64,000 bases of DNA, taken from contig NZ_CP075191.1 of assembly GCF_020510625.1 (NCBI RefSeq), positions 1,340,001-1,404,000 of the forward strand, in the 5' to 3' direction. Source of the DNA: Ferribacterium limneticum (GTDB taxonomy: Bacteria > Pseudomonadota > Gammaproteobacteria > Burkholderiales > Rhodocyclaceae). The number at the start of each line of letters is the position of its first letter. Within the stretch, counting starts at the first letter, position 1. The notes beneath the pieces are model-generated. The model saw nothing but the letters and a program-made list of their open reading frames with translations. It was not told where the DNA came from and did no database searches. The position numbers were made by a program, and so were the translations under genes. This document shows, one piece after another, positions 53,685 through 62,907 of the stretch.

Positions 53685-55357
53685 TATGCAGCCTCCTGCT
53701 GTGCAGCCTTGGCCTTGCCATGGGCGCGGCCTTCGTAAACGCGGTTCTTGAACGGGTCGATGCCGATGCGATCGAAAGTATCGAGGAAGCGCTCGTCGGG
53801 GTGACGGCTCTCGATATATACCTTGATGATCTTGTCGACCACGTCCGGCATTTCATCGGCCGCGAACGATGGGCCGATGACCTTGCCGAGCTTGGCCTCA
53901 TTGCCCTGACGGCCGCCCAGCGTGACCTGGTAGAACTCGGAATCGTTCTTGTCGACACCGAGTACGCCGATGTGGCCGACGTGGTGGTGGCCACAGGCGT
54001 TCATGCAGCCAGAGATGTTGAGGTCGATCTCGCCGATGTCGAACAGATAGTCGAGGTCGTCAAAACGGGCCTGGATGGCGTTGGCGATAGGGATGGACTT
54101 GGCATTGGCCAGGTCGCAGAAGTCGCCGCCCGGGCAGCAGATGATGCCGGTCAGCAGGCCGATGTTCGGCGTCGCCAGGCCGGCGATCTTCGCTTTCTTC
54201 CAGACTTCATGCAGATCGGACTTCCTGACGTCGGCCAGGATGATGTTCTGTTCATGGCTGATGCGCAGTTCGCCAAAACTGTAGCGATCGGCAAGATCGG
54301 CAACGGCAATCATCTGTTCCGAAGTGATGTCGCCCGGTGCGATGCCGTGCTTCTTCAGCGATAGCGTGACGGCGGCGTAGCCAGGAACCTTGTGGGCATG
54401 GGTGTTGCGGGCCAGCCAGTTGTGGAAGGCCTTGTCGTCCGGCAAGGCGGCCTCGCCCAGCTTTTCGTAGGCGGGCGCGGTGAAATGCGCGGCAACGCGG
54501 TCGAATTCGGCTTGCGTGATGGTCGCCGGGCCGTCCTTGCCATGCGCCCATTCCTCTTCGACCAGTTGGGCAAAGGCTTCGACGCCCAGCGCCTGCACCA
54601 GAATCTTGATGCGCGCCTTGTAGGCGTTGTCGCGGCGGCCCTGGCGGTTATAGACGCGGAGGATCGCTTCGCAATAGGTCAGGATGTGCTGCCAGGGCAG
54701 GAATTCGCGCACGACCTGGCCGCGGATCGGCGTCCGGCCGAGGCCGCCACCGACGATGACGGTGAAGCCGACTTCGCCATCGACGACCTTGAGATGCAGG
54801 CCGATGTCGTGGAACCACGTCACGGCGCGGTCTTCCTTGGTGCCCGAAATGGCGATCTTGAACTTTCGGGGCAGGAAGGCGAATTCCGGGTGGAAAGTCG
54901 TCCATTGGCGAAGGATTTCGGCCAGCGGGCGTGGGTCGATCACTTCGTCGGCGGCGACGCCGGCGAACTGGTCGGTGGTGATGTTGCGCAGGCAGTTGCC
55001 CGAGGTCTGGATGGCGTGCATCTCGACTTCGGCGAGCTCGGCCAGTATCTCTGGCACATCCTCGATCTTCGGCCAGTTCAGTTGCAGATTGTGGCGCGTC
55101 GTGAAATGGCCGTAGCCACGGTCGTACTTGCGGGCGACGTGGGCCAGCGTGCGCAGTTGGGCGGAATTCATCATGCCGTAGGGCACGGCGATCCGGAACA
55201 TCGGCGCATGGCGCTGGATGTAGAGGCCGTTCTGCAGGCGCAGCGGGCGGAATTCGTCGTCGCTCAGCTGACCGGCTTTCCATCGGCAAACCTGGTCGCG
55301 GAACTGTTCAACACGCTCGGTGACGAGCTGGCGGTCGATGGCATCGTATTTGTACAT
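53684..55357 (-). CDS. cysI: siroheme sulfite/nitrite reductase hemoprotein
   Basis: A 557-aa siroheme and 4Fe-4S enzyme. Two ferredoxin-like halves (YGHFTTRHNLQLNW; YSFGELRISHEQN) and the ligands CCPGGDFC and SGCMNACGHH are present. In sulfur assimilation it reduces sulfite to sulfide with six electrons. No flavoprotein (CysJ) is next to it, so reductant may come from ferredoxin or a distant gene. The neighbouring cysH, DUF934, exporter and cysB argue for sulfite rather than nitrite as substrate. Last ATG-proximal context is good. Confidence 0.92.
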   Translation of the reverse strand: MYKYDAIDRQLVTERVEQFRDQVCRWKAGQLSDDEFRPLRLQNGLYIQRHAPMFRIAVPYGMMNSAQLRTLAHVARKYDRGYGHFTTRHNLQLNWPKIEDVPEILAELAEVEMHAIQTSGNCLRNITTDQFAGVAADEVIDPRPLAEILRQWTTFHPEFAFLPRKFKIAISGTKEDRAVTWFHDIGLHLKVVDGEVGFTVIVGGGLGRTPIRGQVVREFLPWQHILTYCEAILRVYNRQGRRDNAYKARIKILVQALGVEAFAQLVEEEWAHGKDGPATITQAEFDRVAAHFTAPAYEKLGEAALPDDKAFHNWLARNTHAHKVPGYAAVTLSLKKHGIAPGDITSEQMIAVADLADRYSFGELRISHEQNIILADVRKSDLHEVWKKAKIAGLATPNIGLLTGIICCPGGDFCDLANAKSIPIANAIQARFDDLDYLFDIGEIDLNISGCMNACGHHHVGHIGVLGVDKNDSEFYQVTLGGRQGNEAKLGKVIGPSFAADEMPDVVDKIIKVYIESRHPDERFLDTFDRIGIDPFKNRVYEGRAHGKAKAAQQEAA

Positions 55358-55378
55358 GAAACGTCCTTCGGGAAAACG

Positions 55379-56155
55379 TCAGGCAAAAACCAGCTTGGTG
55401 CCGATCAGCACCAGCATGGCGGCCAGAAGGCGGCGCAGGATGTGCTCCGGCACCTTGGCAGAAACTTGGGTACCCAGCCAGATGCCGGGCAGCGAACCGA
55501 GCAGCAGCGCGCCGAGCAGCGACCAGTCGACGCCACCAAGCAGCCAGTGGCCGAGGCCGGCAACCAGCGTCAGCGGCACGGCGTGGGCGACATCCGATCC
55601 GACAATCTTGACCGGCGAAAGTTTGGGGTAGAGGAAAAAGAGTGCGGCAACGCCGAGCGCACCGGCGCCCACCGACGAAATGGTGACCAGCACACCGAGC
55701 AGGGCGCCGACGGCGACGGTGATCTTGCCCAGGCAGCACTGGCGCAGCGGCGAATCTTCATGCTTGCTGGCGTAATCGCGTAGCTTGCGACCGAACAGGA
55801 TGGCGATGGCCGTGAGCATCAGGGCAAAACCAAGGCCGTGCGAAATGAGCTGGCCGATGACATTGCTGCCCTTGGGCATCTGGGACAGTACCCAGAGGGT
55901 AATCGCGGCGGCGGGAATACTGCCGAGCGCCAGCCGGCCAGTGACTGCCCAGTCGATATGGCCTTTCCTGCCGTGTGCCACGGTGCCGCCGGCCTTGGTC
56001 ATCGCGGCGTAAAGCAGATCGGTGCCGACGGCGGTGGCTGGTGGCACGCCGAACAGCAGCACGAGCAGCGGCGTCATCAGCGAGCCGCCGCCAACGCCGG
56101 TCAGGCCGACAATGGCGCCCACAGCAAAGCCGGAAAGGGTGTAGAGGTAATCCAT
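55379..56155 (-). CDS. TauE/SafE-family sulfite/sulfonate exporter
   Basis: A 258-aa membrane protein with about eight helices. The family motif GFAVGAIVGLTGVGGGSLMTPLLV near the N-terminus and a matching second half (ISSVGAGALGVAALFFLYP) identify TauE/SafE transporters. In this context it could export excess sulfite. The start ATG is uncertain: four in-frame ATG codons lie between 56188 and 56155, none with a strong SD. It lies 21 bp upstream of cysI on the same strand. Confidence 0.88.
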   Translation of the reverse strand: MDYLYTLSGFAVGAIVGLTGVGGGSLMTPLLVLLFGVPPATAVGTDLLYAAMTKAGGTVAHGRKGHIDWAVTGRLALGSIPAAAITLWVLSQMPKGSNVIGQLISHGLGFALMLTAIAILFGRKLRDYASKHEDSPLRQCCLGKITVAVGALLGVLVTISSVGAGALGVAALFFLYPKLSPVKIVGSDVAHAVPLTLVAGLGHWLLGGVDWSLLGALLLGSLPGIWLGTQVSAKVPEHILRRLLAAMLVLIGTKLVFA

Positions 56156-56226
56156 GGCGCGCATGTTAACAGTGGCCATTTGAATCAAAAAGAATATTGG
56201 GTTAGATTGGTATAGCTTTTGGTTAT

Positions 56227-56281
56227 TAGTCGCTAGTCGTTAGCGACTGGCTTTTGGCTAACAACTAGTGACTAGCGACTA
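56227..56281. repeat. inverted repeat just upstream of cysB
   Basis: TAGTCGCTAGTC (56227-56238) and GACTAGCGACTA (56270-56281) are perfect 12-bp inverted copies, with an alternative partner TAGCGAC at 56241-56247. The structure ends three bases before the cysB ATG, where no SD is visible. Confidence 0.7.
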
Positions 56282-56284
56282 CCC

Positions 56285-57226
56285 ATGAAACTCCAACAGC
56301 TGCGTTACATCGTCGAAATCCGGCGTCAGGGACTGAATGTCTCGGAGGCTGCCGAGTCGCTTTACACCTCGCAGCCCGGCATTTCCAAGCAGGTGAAACT
56401 GCTTGAAGACGAACTCGGTATCGCCATTTTCGAGCGCAGCGGCAAGCGTTTCACCGGCGTGACCGAACCGGGCAAGGTTGTTCTCGGCATTGCCGAACGC
56501 ATCCTGCGCGAGGCGGAAAACCTGAAACGGGCGAGCGGCGAGTTCGCCTCGGGCGACACCGGCCGGCTGGTTCTGGCGGCAACGCACACCCAGGCCCGCT
56601 ATGCCTTGCCCGTTGTGGTTCGCGATTTTGTCGCCCAGCATCCAGACGTCAAGCTGGAAATGCACCAGGGCAGCCCGATCCAGATTGCCGAATGGGTGGT
56701 GGCCGGCGAGGCCGACATCGGCATCGCCACCGAATCGCTTGACCAGTATCCGCAACTGATCACACTGCCGGTCCGCCAGTGGACGCATTGCGTCATTGCG
56801 CCGGAGGGGCATCCGATCCTGAAATCGCAGCCACTGTCGCTGAGCGAACTGGCGAAATGGCCGCTGATTACCTACGACACCGCCTTTACCGGCCGTTCGC
56901 GGATCAATCGAGCTTTCGAGCGGATTGGCGCGCAGCCCAATGTGGCGCTCACCGCCCTCGATGCCGACGTGATCAAGACCTATGTTAGCCTTGGCCTGGG
57001 CCTCGGCATCATTTCGGCGCTGGCTTTCGATGCCCAGCGCGATGCCGGGCTGGTGGCGATCGACGCCGCTCACCTGTTCGAATCCAACACCACCCGCCTG
57101 GCCTTGCGCCGTGGCACCTATCTCAGGCGCTACGACTACGATCTGATCACCCTGTTTGCCCCGCATTTGTCCAGGCACGTAGTCGAAATGGCTATGCAAG
57201 GTGGTGGTGATGAATATCAGCTATAA
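56285..57226 (+). CDS. cysB: CysB-type LysR regulator of sulfur assimilation
   Basis: A 313-aa LysR regulator. The winged helix-turn-helix is MKLQQLRYIVEI with SEAAESLYTSQPGISKQVKLLEDELG. The co-inducer domain contains the CysB-type LAATHTQARYALP and TAFTGRSRINRAFE segments. CysB proteins bind O- or N-acetylserine and sulfate/sulfite and activate cys genes. It is divergent from the exporter-cysI-cysH block, and the shared 96-bp region carries the alternative hairpins. Confidence 0.93.
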   Translation: MKLQQLRYIVEIRRQGLNVSEAAESLYTSQPGISKQVKLLEDELGIAIFERSGKRFTGVTEPGKVVLGIAERILREAENLKRASGEFASGDTGRLVLAATHTQARYALPVVVRDFVAQHPDVKLEMHQGSPIQIAEWVVAGEADIGIATESLDQYPQLITLPVRQWTHCVIAPEGHPILKSQPLSLSELAKWPLITYDTAFTGRSRINRAFERIGAQPNVALTALDADVIKTYVSLGLGLGIISALAFDAQRDAGLVAIDAAHLFESNTTRLALRRGTYLRRYDYDLITLFAPHLSRHVVEMAMQGGGDEYQL

Positions 57227-57287
57227 CTTTAGTTATATTTTCAGCGGTGCTGTTCACGGGTAGTCTGCCGCCATCTGGAGGCTTTTC

Positions 57288-58133
57288 ATGAACGCAGTCG
57301 CTGAAGAAGTGCAGTTGCAGAGCATGCTGAACGGGGTAGACATTCCCCCTTGTCCCGCCGTATTGATCGAACTCGATGCCGAGCTGAAAAAAGACATACC
57401 GGATCAACGGGAAATCGCCCGTCTGATCAGCCAGGATGTAGCGCTTTCCGGGCATGTGATGCTGATCGCCAATTCCCCGGCCTTCTCGACCGGGCGCAAA
57501 CTGGTCTCCATCATGCAGGCAATCAACGTGCTGGGGATGCAGAGCATCTTCAGTCTGGTGGTCTCGCAGTTGCTGAAACTGGCGCTGGCCGGCGACCAGG
57601 ATGCCGCGATGGATCGTTTCTGGGAGAGCTCGGCGCAGACGGCGCGCGTTTCGGCCGAGCTGGCCAAGCGCTTGCGCTGTGTTCGGCCCGATGTGGCCTA
57701 TACCTTCGGCTTGTTCCACGATTGCGGCATTCCCTTGCTGATGAAGCGTTTTTCGCAGACCAGGGAAGTGCTGGCATCGGCCAACGCCGCCGAGGACCGC
57801 GGCTTCACCGATGTCGAAGACGCCATGATGGGAACCAACCATGCCGTCGTCGGCTACTTCCTGGCCAAGCGCTGGCACCTTGCCGATTTTGTCGCCGAGG
57901 GGGTGCTATATCACCACGATTACAGCGTGTTGGTCAAACCCGGCAGCGTTTCGGATACGGCGCGCGCCCTGATTGCCGTCTGTGTGCTGGCCGAGCACAT
58001 CATCCGTTTGCACGGTAGCGGCAATGGCGAGCAGGAGTGGGACAAGGCCGCCTCGAACGCCTGCGCCTACTTCGATCTGTCGCTGGGTGCCGTCGACGAC
58101 CTGATTGACGACCTGATCGACTGGCTAGGCTGA
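57288..58133 (+). CDS. HDOD domain signalling protein
   Basis: A 281-aa protein made of one HDOD domain (PPCPAVLIELDAELK, ISQDVALSGHVMLIANSPAF, GLFHDCGIPLL, VGYFLAKRW). HDOD domains are non-enzymatic HD relatives tied to c-di-GMP, stress and motility signalling. GGAGG lies 6 nt before the ATG. It is probably single: the cysB stop lies 61 bp upstream and the next gene is on the other strand. Confidence 0.88.
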   Translation: MNAVAEEVQLQSMLNGVDIPPCPAVLIELDAELKKDIPDQREIARLISQDVALSGHVMLIANSPAFSTGRKLVSIMQAINVLGMQSIFSLVVSQLLKLALAGDQDAAMDRFWESSAQTARVSAELAKRLRCVRPDVAYTFGLFHDCGIPLLMKRFSQTREVLASANAAEDRGFTDVEDAMMGTNHAVVGYFLAKRWHLADFVAEGVLYHHDYSVLVKPGSVSDTARALIAVCVLAEHIIRLHGSGNGEQEWDKAASNACAYFDLSLGAVDDLIDDLIDWLG

Positions 58134-58170
58134 GTCTACTGATCGTCACCTCGCCCTGCTGAAGCTTCTC

Positions 58171-59388
58171 CTACGGCGATTTCAGCATGCGCGGCGCCGT
58201 ATCGCGGAGGATCAGCGACGGTGACGAGAAGGGGGCCAGCCGTTCGAGAAAATCGAGCAACTCCAGAACGGGCGAGTTGCGGAAGAAGGTGGCGCTCGGC
58301 GTTTCGATCCACAGCCGGTCGGCGTAGGCGTGCAGCTCGTGTGGTTTGTCGCCGAAACCGTCACCGTCGAGGTCGAAGCCTTCGTAGGTATCCCAGTTGT
58401 TGCCCCACCAGGTATCGTTCATCGGGTCGCCATCGCCAATGATGGTGACCGGCCACAGGTTGCTCTTGAAGGTGTTGTTGATGGCGATGTGCCCACCCTT
58501 GGCGCCGTAGAAATAGATGCCGGTGATGTTGTGGGCGATCACATTGTTGATGAAGACGATGCGGTTGATCGCATCCATTGGCGAATCAGCCATGATGCCA
58601 TGGGCGCAATGGACGATTTCGTTGTCCACGACCAGTGCCGCCGAGGTTTCCTTGAGGGCGATGCCGGCACCCGAGGCATCCATGGCGTGCAGGATGCGAT
58701 TGTTGCGGATGATCAGGCCGTTCGAGTTCAGTGCGATGACGCCGGTCGAGTTCTTTTCCAGCAGGTTGCGTTCGATCAGGCTGCGATGCGAAAAAAGCAG
58801 ATTGAAAGCCCGGCGACTGTCGCGGATGGTGTTGCCGGTATAGCGGTTTTGCGGCGAATTGCTGACCGTGATGTCGCGAATCTGGGCGATGTCGTTGTTC
58901 TCGATACGGTTGCCGGTGCTGTACCAGAGGCGCAGGCCATCGCCACGGTCGGCCGAATCGACGGGGCGGGAGCGGATGCGGTTATTGCGCACGATGCTGT
59001 CGGTCGTCCGGTGCAGTGAAATGCCGAATAGCACATCTTCGACGATGTTGTTTTCGATCAGCAGACCCTTGCCCTCCGCCACCATGATGCCGCCGTCGAT
59101 GGCGTCGTGCGAGTCGCCGCTGCCGCGCAGGGTCAGGCCCCGCAAGGTCACCCGGTCGGCCTTGATGGTGAGGACGGTTCCCTTGCCGCCGGCGTCGATG
59201 ATGACCTTGCCGTTGCCTTCCAGGGTCAAGGGTTTGTTGATCGTGGCCGGACCGCTGTAATTGCCGGGCGGCAGGCGCAGAACCGTACCGGGTAGCGCGG
59301 TATCGAGCCAGGCTTGCAGCGGTTGGCCGGCGAAGGCTGTGAGAGACAGACAGAGGCCAAACAGGGCGAGGACGAAACGGGGGCTCAT
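58171..59388 (-). CDS. NosD-type periplasmic beta-helix protein
   Basis: A 405-aa protein with a signal peptide (about 1-20, ending AFA) and a right-handed parallel beta-helix built from repeated short turns such as VEDVLFGISLHRTTDSIVRNNRI and NRYTGNTIRDS. The C-terminal NDTWWGNNWDTYEGFDLDGDGFGDKPHEL matches NosD, which helps assemble the copper centre of nitrous-oxide reductase. nosZ, nosF and nosY are not beside it, so it is either a detached nosD or a paralogue for another copper/periplasmic enzyme. The next minus-strand gene is 74 bp upstream. Confidence 0.85.
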   Translation of the reverse strand: MSPRFVLALFGLCLSLTAFAGQPLQAWLDTALPGTVLRLPPGNYSGPATINKPLTLEGNGKVIIDAGGKGTVLTIKADRVTLRGLTLRGSGDSHDAIDGGIMVAEGKGLLIENNIVEDVLFGISLHRTTDSIVRNNRIRSRPVDSADRGDGLRLWYSTGNRIENNDIAQIRDITVSNSPQNRYTGNTIRDSRRAFNLLFSHRSLIERNLLEKNSTGVIALNSNGLIIRNNRILHAMDASGAGIALKETSAALVVDNEIVHCAHGIMADSPMDAINRIVFINNVIAHNITGIYFYGAKGGHIAINNTFKSNLWPVTIIGDGDPMNDTWWGNNWDTYEGFDLDGDGFGDKPHELHAYADRLWIETPSATFFRNSPVLELLDFLERLAPFSSPSLILRDTAPRMLKSP

Positions 59389-59462
59389 TTGGCCGGATTA
59401 AGCCAGCACGGCAGGATTTTCGCCTCGACCTGCATCAAGTTTTCGGCAATATCGGGGGCGGA

Positions 59463-60788
59463 TTATTCCCAGTATTCCGTGACTTCGCTGGCCCAGGCGG
59501 TGGCCGCCAGCAGGGCACGGTTGACACTGTCCGGATCGACGCCGGCAGCCCGGGCAGTACTTTCCATCAGCGGCGGGTCGAACGCCTCGCTGGCTTCAGC
59601 CACGGCCAGCAGCGCGGCGTAGGGCCCGCTGCGTTCAAGCAGGGCCTGGCGGATGTCCGCAGAAATCGGGATGTCGCTCAGGGTTTCGGCCAGCGGGCGG
59701 CGCAGCAGGCGATCGAGGCAGGAAAAAATGCCGGTCAGGAACAGCGCATCGTGCGCCTTTCCGGGCATGGCCTGTTCGCCCAGGACTTCCATCAGGCGGC
59801 CACGGGTCAGGGCGTTTTCGATCATCAGCCAGTCGCCCAGATGCGGGTCGCGTACCGAGAAGAGCAGGACAGCCACCCAGCGGCTCAGGCGCTGGCGGCC
59901 GAGAATGACCAGGGCCTGCTCCAGCGAGTCGATCTGGCGACTCAGGGCCAGCGCCGGGGAGTTCAGGTAACGCAGGATGCGGAAACTGAGCAGCGGGTCC
60001 TGTTTCATTGCCGCCGCAATTTCCACTGTCTCGGCATCGCCCTGGACCAGGCGCAACAGGTTGAGCAACTGTGCCTTGTGCGGATCGCCGCTCGTTTCGT
60101 TCGGGAGCTTGGGGGCGGATTCGGCAAACTTGCCGTGAAAATTTTCGAAATGCCACTGATGGCAGAAAAGGTGATCGTCGAAAGTGTCGATGTTGCAGGC
60201 AAATAGCCGGACCGGGCGTTCCCGATCACCGGAGCGGATGGCCGCGGAAAAGTCCCGGACGGCGTTGGCCTCGCTGCCAGCGACATCGATCGCCGCGTAG
60301 TCGACCTGCTGGATGACCCGGGCAAAGGCGCGATGCTTCGGTTGGCGGAAAACCCCGATCAGCAGGCCGCGCTGGCGTAGCTGGTCGATTGCCTCGCAGA
60401 CCATGTCGGCTTCAGCATCGGCCGCCAGCTGGATGAGCAGCACGATGTTGGTCTTCTTCAGGCGATCAAGTGCCGGGAGGTCGAGGCTGGACGAACTGAG
60501 CGGGATGAAGGCGAGGCTGGTGTTCCAGGCCTCGGGACTGGCGTTCAGCGTGTCGAGTAGAGTCTGGTCGAAGTCGCGTTGTTTGCCATCGTCGACACTG
60601 GCGGGCACGGTCGATTGTTGCAGGCGAAAAAGATGGCCGGACAGACGGTTGCTGCGGTCGAAAACTGCCTCGCGGCGAAGAAAAGGCGTCTCCCTGACGG
60701 GGCGGCCGGGTTTGCCGCTTGATTCGGCTGAGGGTATGTCCTGGGTTTCTGGCTTCTTGCCGAACAGCTTTTTCAGACCGTTGAACAC
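59463..60788 (-). CDS. degenerate EAL-HDOD (YuxH-like) protein
   Basis: A 441-aa protein. The N-terminal part (about 40-220) has an EAL-like fold but no EAL motif or catalytic acids. The C-terminal part is an HDOD domain (KAQLLNLLRLVQGDAETVEIAAAMKQDPLLSFRILRYLNSP). These proteins are not thought to hydrolyse c-di-GMP but can bind partners. I start at GTG 60788 because GGGGGAGAGAG lies just upstream. The longer frame would run through the ppiC terminator hairpin. Confidence 0.82.
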   Translation of the reverse strand: MFNGLKKLFGKKPETQDIPSAESSGKPGRPVRETPFLRREAVFDRSNRLSGHLFRLQQSTVPASVDDGKQRDFDQTLLDTLNASPEAWNTSLAFIPLSSSSLDLPALDRLKKTNIVLLIQLAADAEADMVCEAIDQLRQRGLLIGVFRQPKHRAFARVIQQVDYAAIDVAGSEANAVRDFSAAIRSGDRERPVRLFACNIDTFDDHLFCHQWHFENFHGKFAESAPKLPNETSGDPHKAQLLNLLRLVQGDAETVEIAAAMKQDPLLSFRILRYLNSPALALSRQIDSLEQALVILGRQRLSRWVAVLLFSVRDPHLGDWLMIENALTRGRLMEVLGEQAMPGKAHDALFLTGIFSCLDRLLRRPLAETLSDIPISADIRQALLERSGPYAALLAVAEASEAFDPPLMESTARAAGVDPDSVNRALLAATAWASEVTEYWE

Positions 60789-60802
60789 GAATCTCTCTCC
60801 CC

Positions 60803-60834
60803 CAAAAGAAAATGCCCACCGCAGGGTGGGCATT
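60803..60834 (-). terminator. intrinsic terminator of ppiC
   Basis: AATGCCCACC and GGTGGGCATT form a 10-bp stem around GCAG, followed on the minus strand by TTTCTTTT. It sits between ppiC and the SD of the EAL-HDOD gene. Confidence 0.85.
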
Positions 60835-60854
60835 CTCGCATGCTCGGCGAAGGT

Positions 60855-61646
60855 TTAGTCGACCTTGGCCTTGCCGCGCAGTTCCTTGACCAGGTTCTCG
60901 ACCTGCTGCTGGCTGGCGCGCTGTTGCAGTTGCGGCTTGACCTGATCGAACGGCGGCGGGGTCATCGGACGGGAGTCGTCGAGCTGGATGACGTGGTAGC
61001 CGAAATCGGACTTCACCGGGGTCTTGGTGTATTCGCCCTTCTTCAGCTTGCCCAGCGCTTCGCCAAACGGCTTGACGTAGGCGTTCGGGGAGCTCCAGCC
61101 GAGTTCGCCGCCCTTGTCCTTGGAACCGGGATCCTTGGAGGCCTTGGCCAGTTCGGAGAACTTCTCGCCCTTGTCGAGCTTGGCGATGATCGCCTTGGCA
61201 TCATCTTCCTTCTCGACCAGCACGTGGCGAGCCTTGAATTCAGTGCTGCCCAGGTTGTTCTTGATCAGTTCGTATTCGGCCTTGAGCTGGGCTTCACTGA
61301 TCGGGTTGGCCTTGACGTAGTCGGACAGGTAGGCGCGGATCAGCACGGCCTGCTTGGCCAAGTCGATCTGACCCTGGATGTTCGGGTTCTTGTCCAGGCC
61401 CTTCTTCTTGGCTTCCTGGGCGAGGATTTCGCGGCGAACCAGTTCTTCCTTGATGGCGCCTTGCAGTTCCGGCGAATCAGGGGCGCCCTGAGCCTTTTGC
61501 TCGGCGATGAAAGCGTTGTAGACGGTTTGGGAAATCGGCTGGCCATTGACGGTAGCGAAGGCCTTGGCCTTGTCGGCAGCGAGAACCGGAGCGGAAACGA
61601 CGGCACCGGCGACAAGCAGGGCGGCCAGGCGGGAGAGTTTGAACAT
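60855..61646 (-). CDS. periplasmic parvulin-type peptidyl-prolyl isomerase
   Basis: A 263-aa exported protein. A signal peptide (about 1-23, ending VLA) precedes a SurA/PrsA-like N-terminal chaperone part (ATVNGQPISQTVYNAFIAEQK) and a parvulin domain (KARHVLVEKEDDAKAIIAKL, FSELAKASKDPGSKDKGGELGW, VKSDFGYHVIQLDD). It helps folding of outer-membrane or secreted proteins. It follows bolA, yciI and yciB on the same strand, with a 35-bp gap after bolA and a terminator at its end. Confidence 0.92.
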   Translation of the reverse strand: MFKLSRLAALLVAGAVVSAPVLAADKAKAFATVNGQPISQTVYNAFIAEQKAQGAPDSPELQGAIKEELVRREILAQEAKKKGLDKNPNIQGQIDLAKQAVLIRAYLSDYVKANPISEAQLKAEYELIKNNLGSTEFKARHVLVEKEDDAKAIIAKLDKGEKFSELAKASKDPGSKDKGGELGWSSPNAYVKPFGEALGKLKKGEYTKTPVKSDFGYHVIQLDDSRPMTPPPFDQVKPQLQQRASQQQVENLVKELRGKAKVD

Positions 61647-61681
61647 GTATCTATCCTTGGGTCTAGGGAATAACAGAAAAA

Positions 61682-61948
61682 TTATACTTCGCCGGGCACT
61701 TCAGCGCAGATGCTGAGCGCATGAATCCGTCCGCGCATCAAATCACCTGCCGCATCATAAATCATGCGGTGACGGGCAATAGTACTTTTCCCGGCAAATG
61801 CCTGTGCAACAATTTGTAACTGGTAGTGACCACCGTCGCGGGCCCCGGCGTGGCCGGCATGGCGGTGCGAGTCATCAACGATGGCGATGGATTCGGGCTG
61901 CAGCACGGCCAAACGTTGGCGCAGCAGTTCGATGGTTTCAGGACTCAC
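61682..61948 (-). CDS. bolA: BolA-family protein
   Basis: An 88-aa protein with the BolA pattern [46 protein letters not shown]. BolA proteins pair with monothiol glutaredoxins in iron and redox handling and can act as regulators. It overlaps the yciI stop by 4 bp. Confidence 0.92.
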   Translation of the reverse strand: MSPETIELLRQRLAVLQPESIAIVDDSHRHAGHAGARDGGHYQLQIVAQAFAGKSTIARHRMIYDAAGDLMRGRIHALSICAEVPGEV

Positions 61949-62247
61949 GCCGGCAAGGCTTTCTTGAACGGTTTGATGCTGACTTTCTCGTAAACCCCGG
62001 CGGCAATATAAGGGTCGGCATCGGCCCAGGTTTGGGCCGCAGCGAGGGAGGCAAATTCGGCGATGATGATGCTGCCGGAAAAGCCGGCCGGGCCGGGATC
62101 GGGCGAGTCGATGGCCGGGCAGGGGCCGGCCAGGATCAGGCGGGCTTCCGCCTGCAGGGCGAGCAGGCGCTCAATGTGGGCGGGGCGGGCGGCGAGGCGC
62201 TTGTCCAGCGTGCCGGCCTTGTCTTCAGCAATGATCGCGTAAAGCAT
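61945..62247 (-). CDS. yciI: YciI-like protein
   Basis: A 100-aa YciI-family protein ([29 protein letters not shown], then [25 protein letters not shown]). A conserved His/Asp pair of the family lies in RPAHIERL and the C-terminal ADPYI. The biochemical role is unknown in most bacteria. It starts where yciB ends and overlaps bolA. Confidence 0.92.
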   Translation of the reverse strand: MLYAIIAEDKAGTLDKRLAARPAHIERLLALQAEARLILAGPCPAIDSPDPGPAGFSGSIIIAEFASLAAAQTWADADPYIAAGVYEKVSIKPFKKALPA

Positions 62248-62855
62248 TATTTTTCTTCCTCAACATATTTGGATAGCAGCATGCCCTGGCCGAGCACGAA
62301 GACGAGCATCAGGCCCATGCCGCCGAACAGTTTGAAATTGACCCAGATATCGGTCGGGAAATTGAAGGCGATGACCAGATTGAGCACGCCCATGACCAGG
62401 AAAAAGCCTATCCAGGCCAGGCTGAGCTTGCCCCAGATCGGTTCGGGCAAGGTCAGCTGTTCGCCGAGCATGGCCTTGATGGGGTTCTTTTTGAGGATCA
62501 GGGCGCTGAAGGCCATGCTGCCGGCGAATACCCAGTAAAGGATGGTCGGTTTCCACTTGATGAAGGCTTCGTTCTGGAAGGCCAGGGTCATGCCGCCGAA
62601 GACGACGACGAGGACCAGACTGATCCAGAGCATCTTGTCCACCTTGCCGTGGCGAAAGTGCACCCAGATGATCTGAGCGACGGTGGCGGCGATGACGACG
62701 ACGGTAGCGAGCAGGATCGGCGCCATCTTGATGTCGTCGGGGACGAAGCCAAGCAGCGAGCCCATCCAGCTGGCCGCGAGTTCAGGGCTCTTTTCCGCGT
62801 ACTTGAAAGTGGCGAAAAAGAGGATGACGGGGAAGAGGTCGAAGAGCAGTTTCAT
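62247..62855 (-). CDS. yciB: YciB/IspA-type inner-membrane septation protein
   Basis: A 202-aa membrane protein with about five helices, matching YciB ([71 protein letters not shown]). YciB supports cell-envelope synthesis and normal septation. It is first in the yciB-yciI-bolA-ppiC group and divergent from the REC-HD-GYP gene, 52 bp away. Confidence 0.93.
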   Translation of the reverse strand: MKLLFDLFPVILFFATFKYAEKSPELAASWMGSLLGFVPDDIKMAPILLATVVVIAATVAQIIWVHFRHGKVDKMLWISLVLVVVFGGMTLAFQNEAFIKWKPTILYWVFAGSMAFSALILKKNPIKAMLGEQLTLPEPIWGKLSLAWIGFFLVMGVLNLVIAFNFPTDIWVNFKLFGGMGLMLVFVLGQGMLLSKYVEEEK

Positions 62856-62907
62856 GGCGGGGCATTATATACTGCCGAAAACTACTGAACCGCAAGCAAG
62901 AGAGCTC

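Noticed and set aside
56227..56281. Inverted repeat as a cysB terminator-type riboswitch
   Set aside because: No T run follows either hairpin and no known riboswitch core is recognised, so only a translation effect or mini-repeat remains.
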